Assembly: GCA_028023455.1 (NCBI GenBank)
Contig: JAQFVV010006342.1
Location: forward strand, 1,573,001 to 1,637,000
Direction of reading: 5' to 3'
Origin: Epiperipatus broadwayi
Taxonomy: Eukaryota; Onychophora; Udeonychophora; Euonychophora; Peripatidae
Length of the DNA stretch: 64,000 bases
A program made the position numbers and the translations under genes. The notes beneath the pieces were generated by a model. The model ran no database searches, was not told the origin of the DNA, and saw nothing but the letters and a program-made list of their open reading frames with translations. Positions 46,628 to 58,200 of this stretch are shown here, one piece after another (positions within the stretch are counted from its first letter, which is position 1; the number at the start of each line of letters is the position of its first letter).

Positions 46628-47467
46628 TTAAGTTTTCTTCTTTAGTAATTGTAAGGATCGAGCATTGAACATTCCCTTGCAGTCTGACCCTTGGGCGACT
46701 TTGAAGGCGTTATTTCCGTACTCCTTTATGATTTTGTATGGCCCATCATATATTGGTTGAAATTTCTTGTATATCCCTTTTTCCGGATGGCTTACTGGAT
46801 TTACCCTTACCATGACCTCATCTCCCAGCTTGAACATAGCCTTGCTCTTCCCTTGTCTCCTTTGTCTTATACTTCCCATCTTTCTGAGTTTACAGCATGC
46901 TTCATCAGCATCCTTCTTCTTATCAATATGTGGTGTTCTGATCGGTAAAGGGGTTTTGAATGGGTAAGGAGTACTTCTCCCGTGATGAAGCCTGATGGGT
47001 TCGAATCCGGTTGATTTGTTCTTGGACCAATTTATCATGTTCGCAACTCTCGTGGCCTCTTTTACCCATCTACGATGATTGCTCTGGAGATACACACGAA
47101 ATAAGCACCCCAATTCCCTCATGACTCGTTCGCAGGGATTAGACTGCGGATTGCGAATCGAAGTGAGAATATGTCTGATCTAGTGGCGCTTCATCCACCT
47201 TTTCCATTCCTCTGACATAAAGGGAGTTCCATGGTCTGATATTATCTGCTTTGGGATTCCCACGTCTCGAAAATGTTGACGTTCAAGTACCTGTATAGTT
47301 TGTTTGGCATTAGCTTGCGCCACCGGATATACTGCTACGAACTTGGAAAAAACATCATAGGCTACAACAAGATACTTCTTTCTATTAAACTGAGGTAGGG
47401 GTCCATAGAAATCTATTGCCAATAGGCTGTTAGGCTGGTATGCATATATAGGTCTCAATGGGCCCAC
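46628..47467 (-). pseudogene. Gypsy-type integrase of element C, one in-frame stop
   Basis: One continuous frame from 47467 to the stop at 46628, broken only by a TAG at 47180-47182. The first part holds the catalytic core: first Asp in LLAIDFYGPLP, second Asp in IISDHGTPFMS, and Glu in NPCERVMREL just past the stop, so D,D-E is complete. Then come the helical part (HRRWVKEATRVANMINW) and a basic linker. The C-terminal GPY/F module (LGDEVMVRVNP, YDGPYKIIKEYG, FNARSLQLL) ends before TAA. The HHCC zinc domain is cut off by the deletion at 47475. This enzyme would insert element cDNA. The core is far better preserved than the rest of C, so the stop and deletion are recent. Confidence 0.9.
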
Positions 47468-47474
47468 GCTTGAT

Positions 47475-48828
47475 GAGGATACTCATATCCCATTTCTAAA
47501 CTATTATTCATTATTATAACATTTATTATTTATTTGATCTACGATATTTATTCCCTTTTTTTTTTTATAAGTAATCACTAACCCATTAAATCTCCGTTTA
47601 CGCTGTTTCACTTCGTTTGGTCTTATAATATAATTAATTACACTTTTGCTCAAATTTAGATAATATTTAATATAACAAAAATATCATATTATACATACAT
47701 TTAGAAAATAATTATACGCACACAAATATATTTGAAATCACAATAAAAATCCCTGGATAATGGAGCTAAAGACAATTAGTAATTATTGTTCGTAACATAA
47801 AGTTCAAAGTTTATTATTCCATACATTACTACGGCTTTTAATTAGTGAATTAAGGATAAAATAAATATTACCTAGCATTCTTTTATGCCTAGTTCCGAGC
47901 GTAGCTTCTGATAGTATTTCCTTCGGTCAGTTAGCGCTAACTCTTTGCGATCCTTTTCCCGATGTCATTGGGATCCTGTGGGCTTCACCATGGACACTCC
48001 GCTTCCTTCTTGTTTTACGCGAACATGATCGACCTTCAAACTGTCTGCTGTTGGTATTGCATGGAAGGATTCGGCCGGCTGTCCACACGATGGGTTTAAC
48101 AATGCAGCATTATGTTTTATTTAACTTTGGACGTATATTAATAATATGAATATGAATTTAAGAATAATCAACTGAACTGAAACAAAATCAAATTTTAATC
48201 ATAATATCAAATTCAATCTAATAACTATAACAATAGAAAGTTCGTTCCTTTTATATTTTACGGTCCTTATCTTGCGGATTCAATCTACATTCTGAATTTC
48301 TGCTATTGGACAATTATTTCTTTTCTTTTGACTCTCTACACAGTTTCATTGGTCATTCTTTAGATGATTGCAAATTTCAATTTCTTTGTTAGAGTTATTT
48401 CACTAATTAGCCGTTTAATGGAAATTTCTTATGTTTGTCATTAGCTCCCATTGTTTATTACATTCCTTTGATTATATTCCTTTTTTTTTATTATAAGACA
48501 AAATGAACTCCACCTTGCTTTTTTTTTTTCTAAAAGCAATCTTAAATCAAATTTCAATTAAATCAAGTTTTAATTAAATCAAGTTTTTAATTCTTTAAGT
48601 TTTATTTAAATGTGATTCTAAAATTATATCTTATAAAACTGTCTAATTTATGCTTTTAACGATAAACCCTTGTATGATAAAAAAAAATTTTTTATTTTTT
48701 TTTATTTTACCCTACAAGACCTTTTATTTTTATTAAATATTTAAACAAATCTTTTATCAATTTATATTTCTCCAAAATTATGTGTTACTCCAAAGAAAAC
48801 ACACTCCTTCCTGATGTATCTCGGTACA
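47475..48828 (-). repeat. 5' LTR of element C, truncated
   Basis: Matches 45128-46484. At 47475 it fuses to integrase codons; GAGGATACTCAT is the first shared string, and GAGG could be junction microhomology. Confidence 0.88.
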
Positions 48829-49106
48829 TTATTCTTACAAATGGTATTGGTGATTCATAGCATTGTTGTACAGACTAAACCTTTACATTTTAGTACACAT
48901 GTGCATGCATTCTTCTTCGCTCTATCTGGTTTTCAGTATTGTATTGAACATTCATATCACTGTCAATTATTTTACATATATACATGATTTAATTTTCCTT
49001 TTGGAAAACCATATTAGGATTCAACCATTTAGAAAAAAACATTTTCACATTCCAAGTCTGCAATTTTCGAAGGTCATCCTTTGCTACGTGCCATCCTTTT
49101 TTTAAT
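48829..49106 (-). other. Spacer of element A' beside element C
   Basis: Follows the GPF module. On the minus strand it contains a continuation of that module in another frame (about 49100-49040), like element A at 4146-4200. No ORF. Confidence 0.5.
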
Positions 49107-49346
49107 CTAGACATCATCATCAATTTGCCTAATGAATGTAAATGGACTTTTGTATGTGTTGCATAACTTATAGTATTGTGAACTTTTCTGGCTACTGCTG
49201 TGCAGTATTGTTGTATCTGTTATCACTTGATAAATCTCTATGATTTGGGCATCCTTTTGATTATGGAGACATTTTATGTACCATAACATACTCTCATGAT
49301 GATCAAATCTATATATTTCATTTGCTTTATTGCAGGTAGCTTTCAC
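49107..49346 (-). pseudogene. GPF module of the element A' gag-like protein
   Basis: 79 codons. EIYRFDHHESMLWYIKCLHN, then KDAQIIEIYQ and LCNTYKSPFTFIRQI, align along their whole length with the end of the element A protein (RFNCLKCKLWCMKHHHNPED, EQIIKSLQ, LCNTYEGPFTFIEHV). GP has become SP here. The preceding sequence of this protein is scattered over other frames (for example 49987-49745). Confidence 0.75.
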
Positions 49347-50126
49347 AATGAGGCAGTTTTCTTCTGTAAAATCAGTCTGAATAACAAAGTTTTTTTCAAG
49401 ATGTGATCATTATATTCTTGAGCCTTATGTTGAGAGCAAACTAAACTTGAGCATCAAATGCTCCCATTAATTGACATCACTTGATTACATAACCTTTCTG
49501 TTTCCACTCTATTCATAAACAGAATTAATATATGGGAACCAGCATCACTCTGACATGTTTTTGGGATCGCTCCTCCCAAATTAAAGTTGGCAGAAAGATT
49601 TTCTATCCTGTCTTTGGGTACTTGATGAATCCACTTAACAGAAGACTCAGATTCAAGAGAAGTTTCTGCAGTAAAAGAATGCTTAGTACTTCAATTGGAT
49701 TCAAGAATGAAAACAAATAGGTTCTTTTACAAAATAATAGCTTGTCACTGTTTTTCTGAATTACAAATGACAATCTCATTATCTAATCCTGCGGTGATTG
49801 CTTCAATGTTGAACCCTCTGTGTTTGATTTCCATGGAATTTGTTGAAGACATCAACATTTGGGTCTTTGCTTCAGATGCCTTTCCCATGTTACTCCAAGT
49901 ACTTGGGCTGGTCATGACCTGTTGCCTTCCCATAACTTGTGTATTTTGGCAAAGCTGGGGTTCCATAATTCCAAGCCTTTGGCTCATGGTCTCACCTAAG
50001 CATTTCAGACCTCATCCTAGAGTCTCTATAGCCTCACCATGTGTTTCTATAATTTTGTGATATGCTTCTATTTTTGTGTTTTGCTTGGTAGTCAACTGGT
50101 TTAAAATTGTGTGAGTGATCATCATT

Positions 50127-50960
50127 TCACCTCATTTCATTTTTGTGCTTCCTTTGACTCTCACAGATCCCTCTCTTGAAGGAATCCTGACTTTGGCACA
50201 CATCTTGGTATTTGATGGTTAGTTGAATGGTGACACAATGTTTAAATTCTTCCAAGTGTTGCCTACATTGTATATCTTTCTCCTCCACTTCTTTCCTCAT
50301 TTCCCCTATTTCTAGTTTTAGCTCAATGTTACTCTTCTGATCACAACTTACTCTAGTGATAGTCATGTCTCCATGTCTTTAATCTTTCTGTAGTTTTTTC
50401 TGCATACTATCTGTATTTTCCTTCACACCTTGCTCAATTCTAGCTTCCATGCTAACCATATCAGTCTTAGTTACCATATCTCCCATCCTGACTTCCATAC
50501 TATCTATATTCATTTTTAATTTCTCTACTTCCTCCTTGGTAACCACATTAGCCTTCAACTGGTTCACACTTTCATTCATACCTTTCATATCAGCATTTAA
50601 GCTTTTCAACATACTCTTCATATCATCCTTCATATCAAGCTTCATATTTTCCATTTTAGCATTCAAGCTTGTCTCCATATTACTTGTCATATTTTTGATT
50701 ATCTGAGCCAATTGTACCATTGTTATGGTATCTTTCATAGCCTGGACCACTTCAATTTGTGGTGATAGAATGTTTTCTTTGACATGAATTTCTCGTGCCT
50801 TAATGGTCATTCCATCATCTCGACATGTTCATGGAAAGTGGTCACCTTCAGTGACAGATCCCCCAGATATTTGACTAGGCAGAGACCCTCCCTCATGACT
50901 AACCTCAATTTCACCTACCTCAACATCACTAAGCTCCCCTTCATGGTAAAACTCTGTTTC
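50127..50960 (-). pseudogene. N-terminal coiled-coil part of the element A' gag-like protein
   Basis: Minus strand. A segment from about 50960 reads METEFYHEGELSDVEVGEIE and then GGSLPSQISGGSV, matching element A's EIEITSISNEQGSL and SEGSV. A stop and shift occur at about 50820. The next frame (50810-50379, 143 codons) contains VQLAQIIKNMTSNMETSLNA, like A's AQLVQMIMDLKVSMEAK, followed by a long Met/Lys/Asp heptad coiled coil. A third frame (50366-50127) continues the helix. There is no zinc knuckle and no capsid motif. Role inferred as in element A; non-functional. Confidence 0.75.
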
Positions 50961-51174
50961 CATGTAAATAATTTCTTTCCACTTCTTAATAACATAAATT
51001 AAATACTTTTAACTAAACAACTTTTACTTATAGAAATATTACAACAGATAATTGTTGCAGGATTTCACATTTTGCCTAACTATGCCATGCGTAGCTTTAA
51101 TACAGAGTGATATTACAACTCTACCATTTTTATACTATATGAGTACAGCCTCATTTATTGTTTACTTTTAGGCC

Positions 51175-51192
51175 CAAACATTGTTGGTGCCA
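51175..51192 (-). promoter_or_regulatory. Primer-binding site of element A'
   Basis: Minus strand TGGCACCAACAATGTTTG, preceded by CCATTATATTT. Element A has CCCATTATACA then TGGCACCCATAC in this position, so the 5' LTR 3' end and PBS are recognisable even though the rest of that LTR is not. Confidence 0.55.
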
Positions 51193-51193
51193 A

Positions 51194-52145
51194 AATATAA
51201 TGGAATGCTTGTCACCAACAATCATCAAACAATCGAGCCTCATGTTTAGGATACCAAAATGAAATAGAATCTCCAATTGCCCTAATAATTGATAGCAACA
51301 AATGTAATAAAAAGCCCCAATTGGGATACCAAATGTAATAGAATGTAGTATACATATAAATAGAAATGAAATCACTCCAATAATTGTGGGCTAACTAAAA
51401 TGGACAACCTATTTGTACCATAATATATCTCAGGTTTTGATTAATTTTCATTAAACTATAAACATAACAAATATAAATAAACCAATCAATGAATATAAAA
51501 TACAATGAACTAGGTTATGATGTTTAACTTTATTTGAACAAACTACTAATTTATAAAGTAATTGTTGACAAATTATCTATACTATAGAAAACATATTACA
51601 CATGAGTGAATGTGCTTTAGTCATTAATTATATTGTTACTTTGGATAGTCTTGTATAAAATAAACCTGGATACTAATGAGCATTGACTAGGACATGTTAA
51701 GTGATTTATCATAACTAACAATTTGATTATTTACTAAATATAGATTGGAAGCAAAGGAAGATTATATATGATTTAATATTCCAGTTAATGATGGCTTAAA
51801 TGAATGAATAACCAAAACATGATATTACAATTTAGTTGATTGTGAATCTACCATATTAACTAATGACTCCTGCACTAAAAAGAGAAAATTAAAATATTAA
51901 TAAATTTTAAACAAAAACACCAAGTCTTTTCTTATAAAATAAATGATATATGCTTTATTCTTAGATCGTGGTTTGATCTTTATAAATAGCAATAAATATA
52001 TGTAAGAACAAATATAAAATCAGTTGGTTTTTCAAATTTTCAATTTTGTTAAATATAAGTCAAACATAAATATTTATGAGCAATAAATATGAATTGAATT
52101 TTATGTTTGCATTAGAATCATCCATTAGTTTTGTACATAAAACTG

Positions 52146-52148
<3 letters not shown>
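51194..52148. other. Region right of element A' PBS, no recognised gene
   Basis: Expected to be the 5' LTR of A' but shows no clear match to 41287-43737. GATACCAAAATG/TAATAGAATG-type strings recur around 51180-51350, suggesting an old short tandem duplication. Confidence 0.4.

Positions 52149-52178
<30 letters not shown>
52149..52178. repeat. (TA)n microsatellite
   Basis: TA run followed by TTATAACCTACACTCCC, reminiscent of the element C left edge (TTATACCTACCCCCC). 52179-52350 may therefore be an LTR fragment cut by the Tigger-like element. Confidence 0.7.
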
Positions 52179-52182
<4 letters not shown>

Positions 52183-52353
52183 CCTACACTCCCAACACCA
52201 CTCATATACATTATATGAGTAAATGCCCAGGGCACCAGTTCTATTAATGAATAGAACAATATAACATATCTGATACAAATTATTACTGAGACTCTTTACC
52301 TAAGTCTACATTCAGCTCAGCTCAGTGGGAGGCTATAGGAAGTTCATAAGATA

Positions 52354-53986
52354 TACACCTTTACCCCGCTTAGTGATTGTCTACTTAGCGATATTTCGCA
52401 ATAGTGATCATCATCAATTTGTACCCACTACTTCGATGTACAATTGATTATTCGTTATAATGATCGGGAAAAATTAAAAAAAAAACAATTTGGAAGCCAT
52501 CTTGAATTTTGCGTCACTGATGACATCAGAGATAGCTATATTATACCCAAAAGCAAAAGTATATTAGTGTAATATGTATACAGGTAATGACTTTGCTGTA
52601 ATTGTATACACATACAATATTTTATTCATAAAACCCTTAAAATATCTATAATTACTTTATCTATAATGCTGTATACATCATATATAATAAATAACACAGC
52701 AAATGTTCATCCACTTTTTCTTTTAAAATACGTATATATGTTCTACAATAATATCAACAAATTAAAAATCCTTCTCATTTTTCTTTTCAAAAACATTATT
52801 TTCTTATCTCAATACTGAACATATATAGAATATATATTTATATAATACAAAAACTCCAACATTTCAATGTTGATTTGTAATTAAATAATGTAAAAGAAAT
52901 AGTAATAAAATATAGCAGTGGGAGAGAGATATCCTTGAAAATGACTGTATGAAGATAAACAGTTGAAACAGAGTTTTGTATTATATAAATACTGTATATA
53001 CAGTATATATATGTTCAGTATTGAGATAAGAAAATAAGGTTTTTGAAAAGAAAAAGGATTTTTAATTTTTTATAATACTGTATACAAATACTCCAATATA
53101 TAAATACAGTACAAGACAAATAAAATACCATTAGCACAAACTTTCAGGAAAACACTAAATATGAATATTAAACTGCGTGTGTGTGTTTCTTAAATATGAT
53201 ATATTATTTTTAGAACACCTGGATAATTATGTAAAAATAGTTATTGATTTTGTAACTTTGTTAATAAACATGTTGTTTACACTTAAGATGTTTCAAATCA
53301 GAAGAAAAACAACATTTTAAAATGATGTCGAATTAAAAAAGTTTTAAAAAAAAAACAGATTGCATTTAATTAAAAATCTTTCTACTCAAACAGGGGGGGG
53401 GGCATTATTACATTACTAAAAATATACAGTAAGAAAAATAAACCTACCTGTATGTTTTAGAAAATTAGAAGTTAGATTTTTTACTTTGAAAATAAGTTGA
53501 TTTTTTTTTCTATATGCTCAATTAAATAATTAATAATTAAACATTGTTTTTTAATTTGAATAATTTCACATAAGTAATAAAATAAATGTATAGTAGTAAT
53601 ATATACTGTAATACAATTTTTTTTAAAAAGCACTTCAGTATAGATATTTTTTCATTATAATGAAAAACTTCCGCGGAATAATATAAAAACTTTTAAATTC
53701 AAATTTAGTTTCATTGCTGTTCTGTACTTTTTAAAGTGAAAATATGCATTTTTTTTCCTAGTGATATAAAACTTTTCTTCTTAGATATCGTATTTAGTCA
53801 TCATTGTCATGAAAAAATCAAGAAAATCTTTGAGCTTGGAAATCAATGTGGATATTTTACATCACTGGAACTGACCAATTTTTTTCCCATAGACCCCCAT
53901 TATAATTACGTATTTTGTCTACGATATTCTTGCTTAATGATGAGTTTTGGAGGACCAATTGCCATCGCTAAGTGGGGTAAGGTGTA
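52354..53986. mobile_element. Tigger/pogo-like DNA element, non-autonomous
   Basis: Inverted ends: left TACACCTTTACCCCGCTTAG, then YGAT; right, read inward, TACACCTTACCCCACTTAGC, then GAT. TA flanks both. CCCCGCTTAGCGA-type ends with TA duplication are typical of Tigger-like elements. 1.6 kb, but no transposase frame is recognisable; ORF 53736-54005 is mostly terminal-repeat sequence. The inside holds a second inverted repeat (52757-53072). Confidence 0.7.
52757..53072. repeat. Inverted repeat inside the Tigger-like element
   Basis: Arms of about 75 bp (52757-52835 and 52992-53072), with AAATTAAAAATCCTT, TTTCTTTTCAAAAAC and TTATCTCAATACTGAACATA mirrored on the other side. The loop is about 155 bp. 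Confidence 0.85.
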
Positions 53987-55041
53987 TATGAGTATAAATA
54001 AATGAAAGAAGAAATATGATAAAATATTAAATATAATGTAAATCCTTTTTGTTAATTAATTGCATGATAAAGAATCACTATGTTTATTTATACAATCTAT
54101 TAAACTCTCCTTTTAACCTAATTTCTTCCCTCATCCAAGTATAACATATATCAGCTTGCTATAATTATATTACTAAACAGTTCTATGACTTGGCATATCA
54201 TAATCTAAACAACTACCTTAATGTCAATCGAGGAATAAACAATACGATCTTAGGGAACTTCAAAAACACAGTTGAATTAAATAAAATACATTGGCCCATA
54301 AGTTATAATTCTACAGTATGATAAAATGTAATAAAATAAATTAACTAAATATTGTCCTGTGTTTAGCAATAAGATAATGACAGAAATAGGGTATTTTAAT
54401 CTCACATCATCATCTAACAAATATACTAACTTGGCAACCTTCCTTATACGTTTATCAAATGGCAAATGTTTTTTATAATGTTTGGATTAAGAAAACAACA
54501 TTGTCAGACACCAGCAAATTTGATATTATAACTATAAAATAATATATCTATTTTATAATAGATCTATGAAATGTGGAGATGTGGAAATTAGTAACCGAAT
54601 GTATACAAGAATCACTTAAGACACAGTTTTTAATAAATAAACAAATCATTTATTACACTAAAATTTAATTTAAGTAATGATTTAAAATTCTCAAACAAAC
54701 CTTGAACATCAGTCTGGGATTATCCCCATTATATTACATTATTTATACCCTTTTGAAATCAGAAATTAACAACAAAACTTGAATCTTCTAACTTTGCATA
54801 TCTGCTTTGCTTAAGCATTTCATTTACATATCATTAACTGCATAATATATTATATTATTGGCACAATAAATATTTATGAGAGGATTTTCTATTGATTAAT
54901 AAAATAAATCAAACTGACATATTTGGCCATCAACAAAGCAACTTTTTCTAACTAATGAAACAATCATTTTTAATTACATATACCTTTCACGCATGACAAT
55001 AAGATCATATTCATTCTGATGATTTAATGATTTACAATTCT
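53987..55041. other. AT-rich non-coding stretch
   Basis: No gene, repeat or promoter recognised. Confidence 0.5.
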
Positions 55042-55290
55042 GTATTAAATGAATATAATATGTTTCAAAACATTTATTTCCCATTTTAATTTCAATAATT
55101 TTAAACTTGTCTTGCATTGGTGGTCGAGAGGTCAGCATGACTGCTTTGCACTTGCAGGCAGTTGCCTGGGTTGCAGGTTTGTGTCCCGGCCGATGCTATG
55201 ACACTTAAAAAAAAAACTTTCTATTTAAATGAATATAATGTGCTTCAAAACATTTTTTCCCATTTTAGTTTCAATAACTTATACCTTTAT
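55042..55290. repeat. Imperfect 60-bp direct repeats flanking a SINE
   Basis: AAATGAATATAATATGTTTC continues for about 60 bp at 55046-55104 and recurs (AAATGAATATAATGTGCTTC) at 55227-55285 with several differences. The SINE-like unit lies between them. Confidence 0.8.
55114..55220 (+). repeat. tRNA-Cys-like SINE
   Basis: An 83-nt tRNA-like head: acceptor strands GCATTGG (55114-55120) and CCGATGC (55190-55196) pair with one G-T. An A-box-like TGGTCGAGAGG and a weakened B box GGTTTGTGTCC are present. The anticodon arm CTGC...GCAG encloses TTGCACT, giving anticodon GCA (Cys). The T arm is degenerate and there is extra sequence in the variable region. A poly(A) run (55207-55216) follows, as in SINEs. 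Confidence 0.7.
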
Positions 55291-58200
55291 ATTCACGATA
55301 TTATTCATATTACGCGTGTGTGTGCATCCAAGCAACAATAAGATAGAAAACAATATTTTCTACACTCTATCCATTCATCAAGAAAATATTAAACAATTAT
55401 TTCATTTCGGACAATGTCGTAAACCATCCAAAAAAATAAGACACTAATATTATATCAAAAATTATTTTAACTATTTATCTGGCCACATATTAAATAACAC
55501 AGAGCTATATATTCATGATTATACAGACTACACATTCCAAGGGAAATTCGCATGAAGAGCAAATAAACTCTTTACTTAACACTTCTACAATAACTCATTT
55601 AATTCTGAAATATACTGTTGGTGGGGACTTTTCCTCATCACCAAGTCTCTAAGAAAAACATCACTTAACTTCAAAACTATCACTTCCTAATACGCGTATA
55701 ATATAAACTAGGCTCTACTCATGAAACTTATTAAAATATACTAAGTAAGCAAAATCTTTTATCCCTACAAAAATATTAGAACACAACAAGATTATTTTCC
55801 ATTCACAAAGCTCTTCTATATATCGAATATTATATATACACGCTGGCAGACAAATACATACAGATAACCTACTAATCCATTCAATTCCTTAGAATATGAC
55901 AACATCCGAAATTTATACATAAAATATTCACAAACTAAACTTTATTAAACAAATGTTATAATTGTGCATAAATAGACACACCCACGCAAACAAGAATATA
56001 CAAAAAAAAATTCTAAGTTATATACTACATGGGCAATATGGTAATTACATAATACATTAAGGTATAAGTTTTAATTCAGAATAAACTTTAAGTTATTTTT
56101 AAAATTTAATAGCAATAATTATTATGAATGAACTTTCTTTATCATAGCTAGCAAACTATTTCTATTATACGTTCGTTGATTTTAAAGCCAAAATTCTCAT
56201 TTAGAGATAACAAAATATATAAAATAAATGTAAACCTCTCTCTAATGATATAATAAAAAAAATTTCTTTCCTTTACCTTTGTAAAAGAAAAATAAGACAT
56301 ATTTGTATAAAATCAATTTTTACCAACGTATCGACTACTCATGAATACGCATCCGAGATGCTCTAGAAGTTTCTAATAGCACAAAATTATAAACAAAACA
56401 TGATAATAAGTATGCCTATCTATCTATAATATACATTGATAATGACAAGTAATTAAAAAAAAGAAAAAATCATTCGTTCTTTGACTTAAAATAAAAAGTT
56501 CACTTGCAAAGTTCTACTCCGGGTTTATGAAACGATATGGGGACGGATTCCAAACTGAATTTGAACATAAAATAAATTTCTGTAGGATAACTAAAAAAAA
56601 ATATAATCATAACTTAAATCTGATCCAATATCTCCAATGTTCCTAGTGCAACTACTTGAGCCTATTACATCATACATAATAAGTCATCAATTTTTATTAT
56701 TATGACGGAAATATGAAAGACATTTTTAGCTACAGTTGAACAGGAATTATTTTATTCACTCCATAGTAGTTTTAAATTAAGTAAGCCATTGTTCTGAATA
56801 AATTTCTTAAATAGCATTTGACATTTTATAATCTAGTATATGCATAGTTTATTTTTAAATATTGTCAATTAATATATCATGATTCATTAGTAATTCCACA
56901 ATTAATAATACTTTATTCTTATAGCACATCTTTATCGAAGAAAACAGAAACACAAATCACACTCCCATCCTTCCATTCGATTTAAGCAAACATTTAAAGA
57001 GTAGCATCCTTTGATTATTTGAGTAATTCACATTTTATTTCTTTCATTAAAAATATATATTATTTTTAGAAATACCAGATAAATAAATAGTCATTTTATC
57101 TTTTTTTTAAATTAATTTAAGCATGATATATCAAAATACACATATCCTTAATTTTACATTTAACTTTCATAAAAGCATAACACAGAAGATGGTGAAAAAT
57201 CAATATAAATTCTGAAAAAGTCCTGCATACATTTCCAAGATATATTAGAAGACACACGCAGATTAGTTATATAACAATAATGTTCATGCACTCTATCTTC
57301 TTTCTTAATTATAGCTAAAGTAATGCCATCTTAACACCAACGATATACATTTTTAAATATTATTAAGTATGAGGTGGTCAATTCAAATGTTTAAATTAAG
57401 GAGAGAAATGAAAAACTAATGTACCTTCTTAAAATTTATTCTTGCATTCCAATTAAAAACATTCTTCCATAATGAATTTCCTAAGATTTTTCAGAAGTTT
57501 ACTCCAAAGCTTTTTAAATCAATTTGATGTCAGCAACTAGCTGCAATTACAATTATAATGAGTGTTGGCTGCAATTATGACAACAATGAGCAATTTTTAC
57601 TGGAAGCTATTTGTTAAATAGATATTTCTTTTCCCCTAGCAAAAGGTCATTTCCCTTCAAAAGATAAACTCCCACATTTTTGCACTTAAGCTAATTACAT
57701 ATTCAAGAAATCTTTTCTTTAAAAAAAAATCATTCTGATTTTTACAATTAAATCAAGACAAAAAAATAATAATAAAATAAATAGCTTTTACAAACTTGAA
57801 AGAAATGAATATTAATTAACTGTTAAACAAAAATGATTAAAAATTTATTTAATTTGTAAAATAATTCACCTATCCAAATATCCATTAATCATTAAAAATA
57901 TATATTTGTTAAATTTTTAAAGATAATTACCATATTTTAAATGTTTTTATTGTAAACATACTATTGTTTAATGTTATTAGAAGATGAAAATGAAATGAAA
58001 CATAATACAGACATACATGCATGCACATGTACTACAACCTTTTAAATATTAAACTATCTTGACTAAATATAATTGAAATGGCTATTAGTGTTGATAAAAG
58101 AATAGGTAACAATGAATAAAGGATTATGAAACCATTCAAACCAATACTACACTGACATAAAATAACTTTGCATCCTTCTGACAAAATATACTAATTCTTA

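Larger units (their letters stand above)
44663..48828 (-). mobile_element. Element C: internally deleted gypsy element nested in A'
   Basis: The left LTR (44663-46484) is complete. The right LTR (47475-48828) lacks the part matching 44663-45127. Between them are integrase (46628-47467) and a PPT (46485-46504), both reading minus. PBS, gag, protease, RT and RNase H are gone because the right LTR is joined directly to the integrase core at 47475. The left edge is a TA run, and the last bases there read GGTATA where CA is expected. The LTR tip TGTACCG is shared with element B's opposite tip. Confidence 0.85.
41287..51193 (-). mobile_element. Element A': diverged relative of A, interrupted by element C
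   Basis: Minus strand, right to left: PBS-like TGGCACC (51192), gag-like coiled coil (50960-50127), GPF module (49346-49107), spacer, [element C inserted 44663-48828], GPY integrase tail (44650-44332), conserved 3' UTR, PPT (43738-43750), 3' LTR (43737-41287). Every coding piece and the 3' UTR align with element A, and like A it has no protease, RT or RNase H. Frames are broken many times, so it is old. I could not find a matching 5' LTR to the right of 51193. Confidence 0.75.

Noticed and set aside
46691-46967. Plus-strand ORFs opposite the element C integrase
   Set aside because: Antisense of a clear integrase C-terminal domain.
55114-55197. Functional tRNA-Cys gene
   Set aside because: Acceptor and anticodon arms look right, but the T arm is mispaired, the B box is weak, extra bases lie in the variable region and a poly(A) tail follows; a SINE head fits better.
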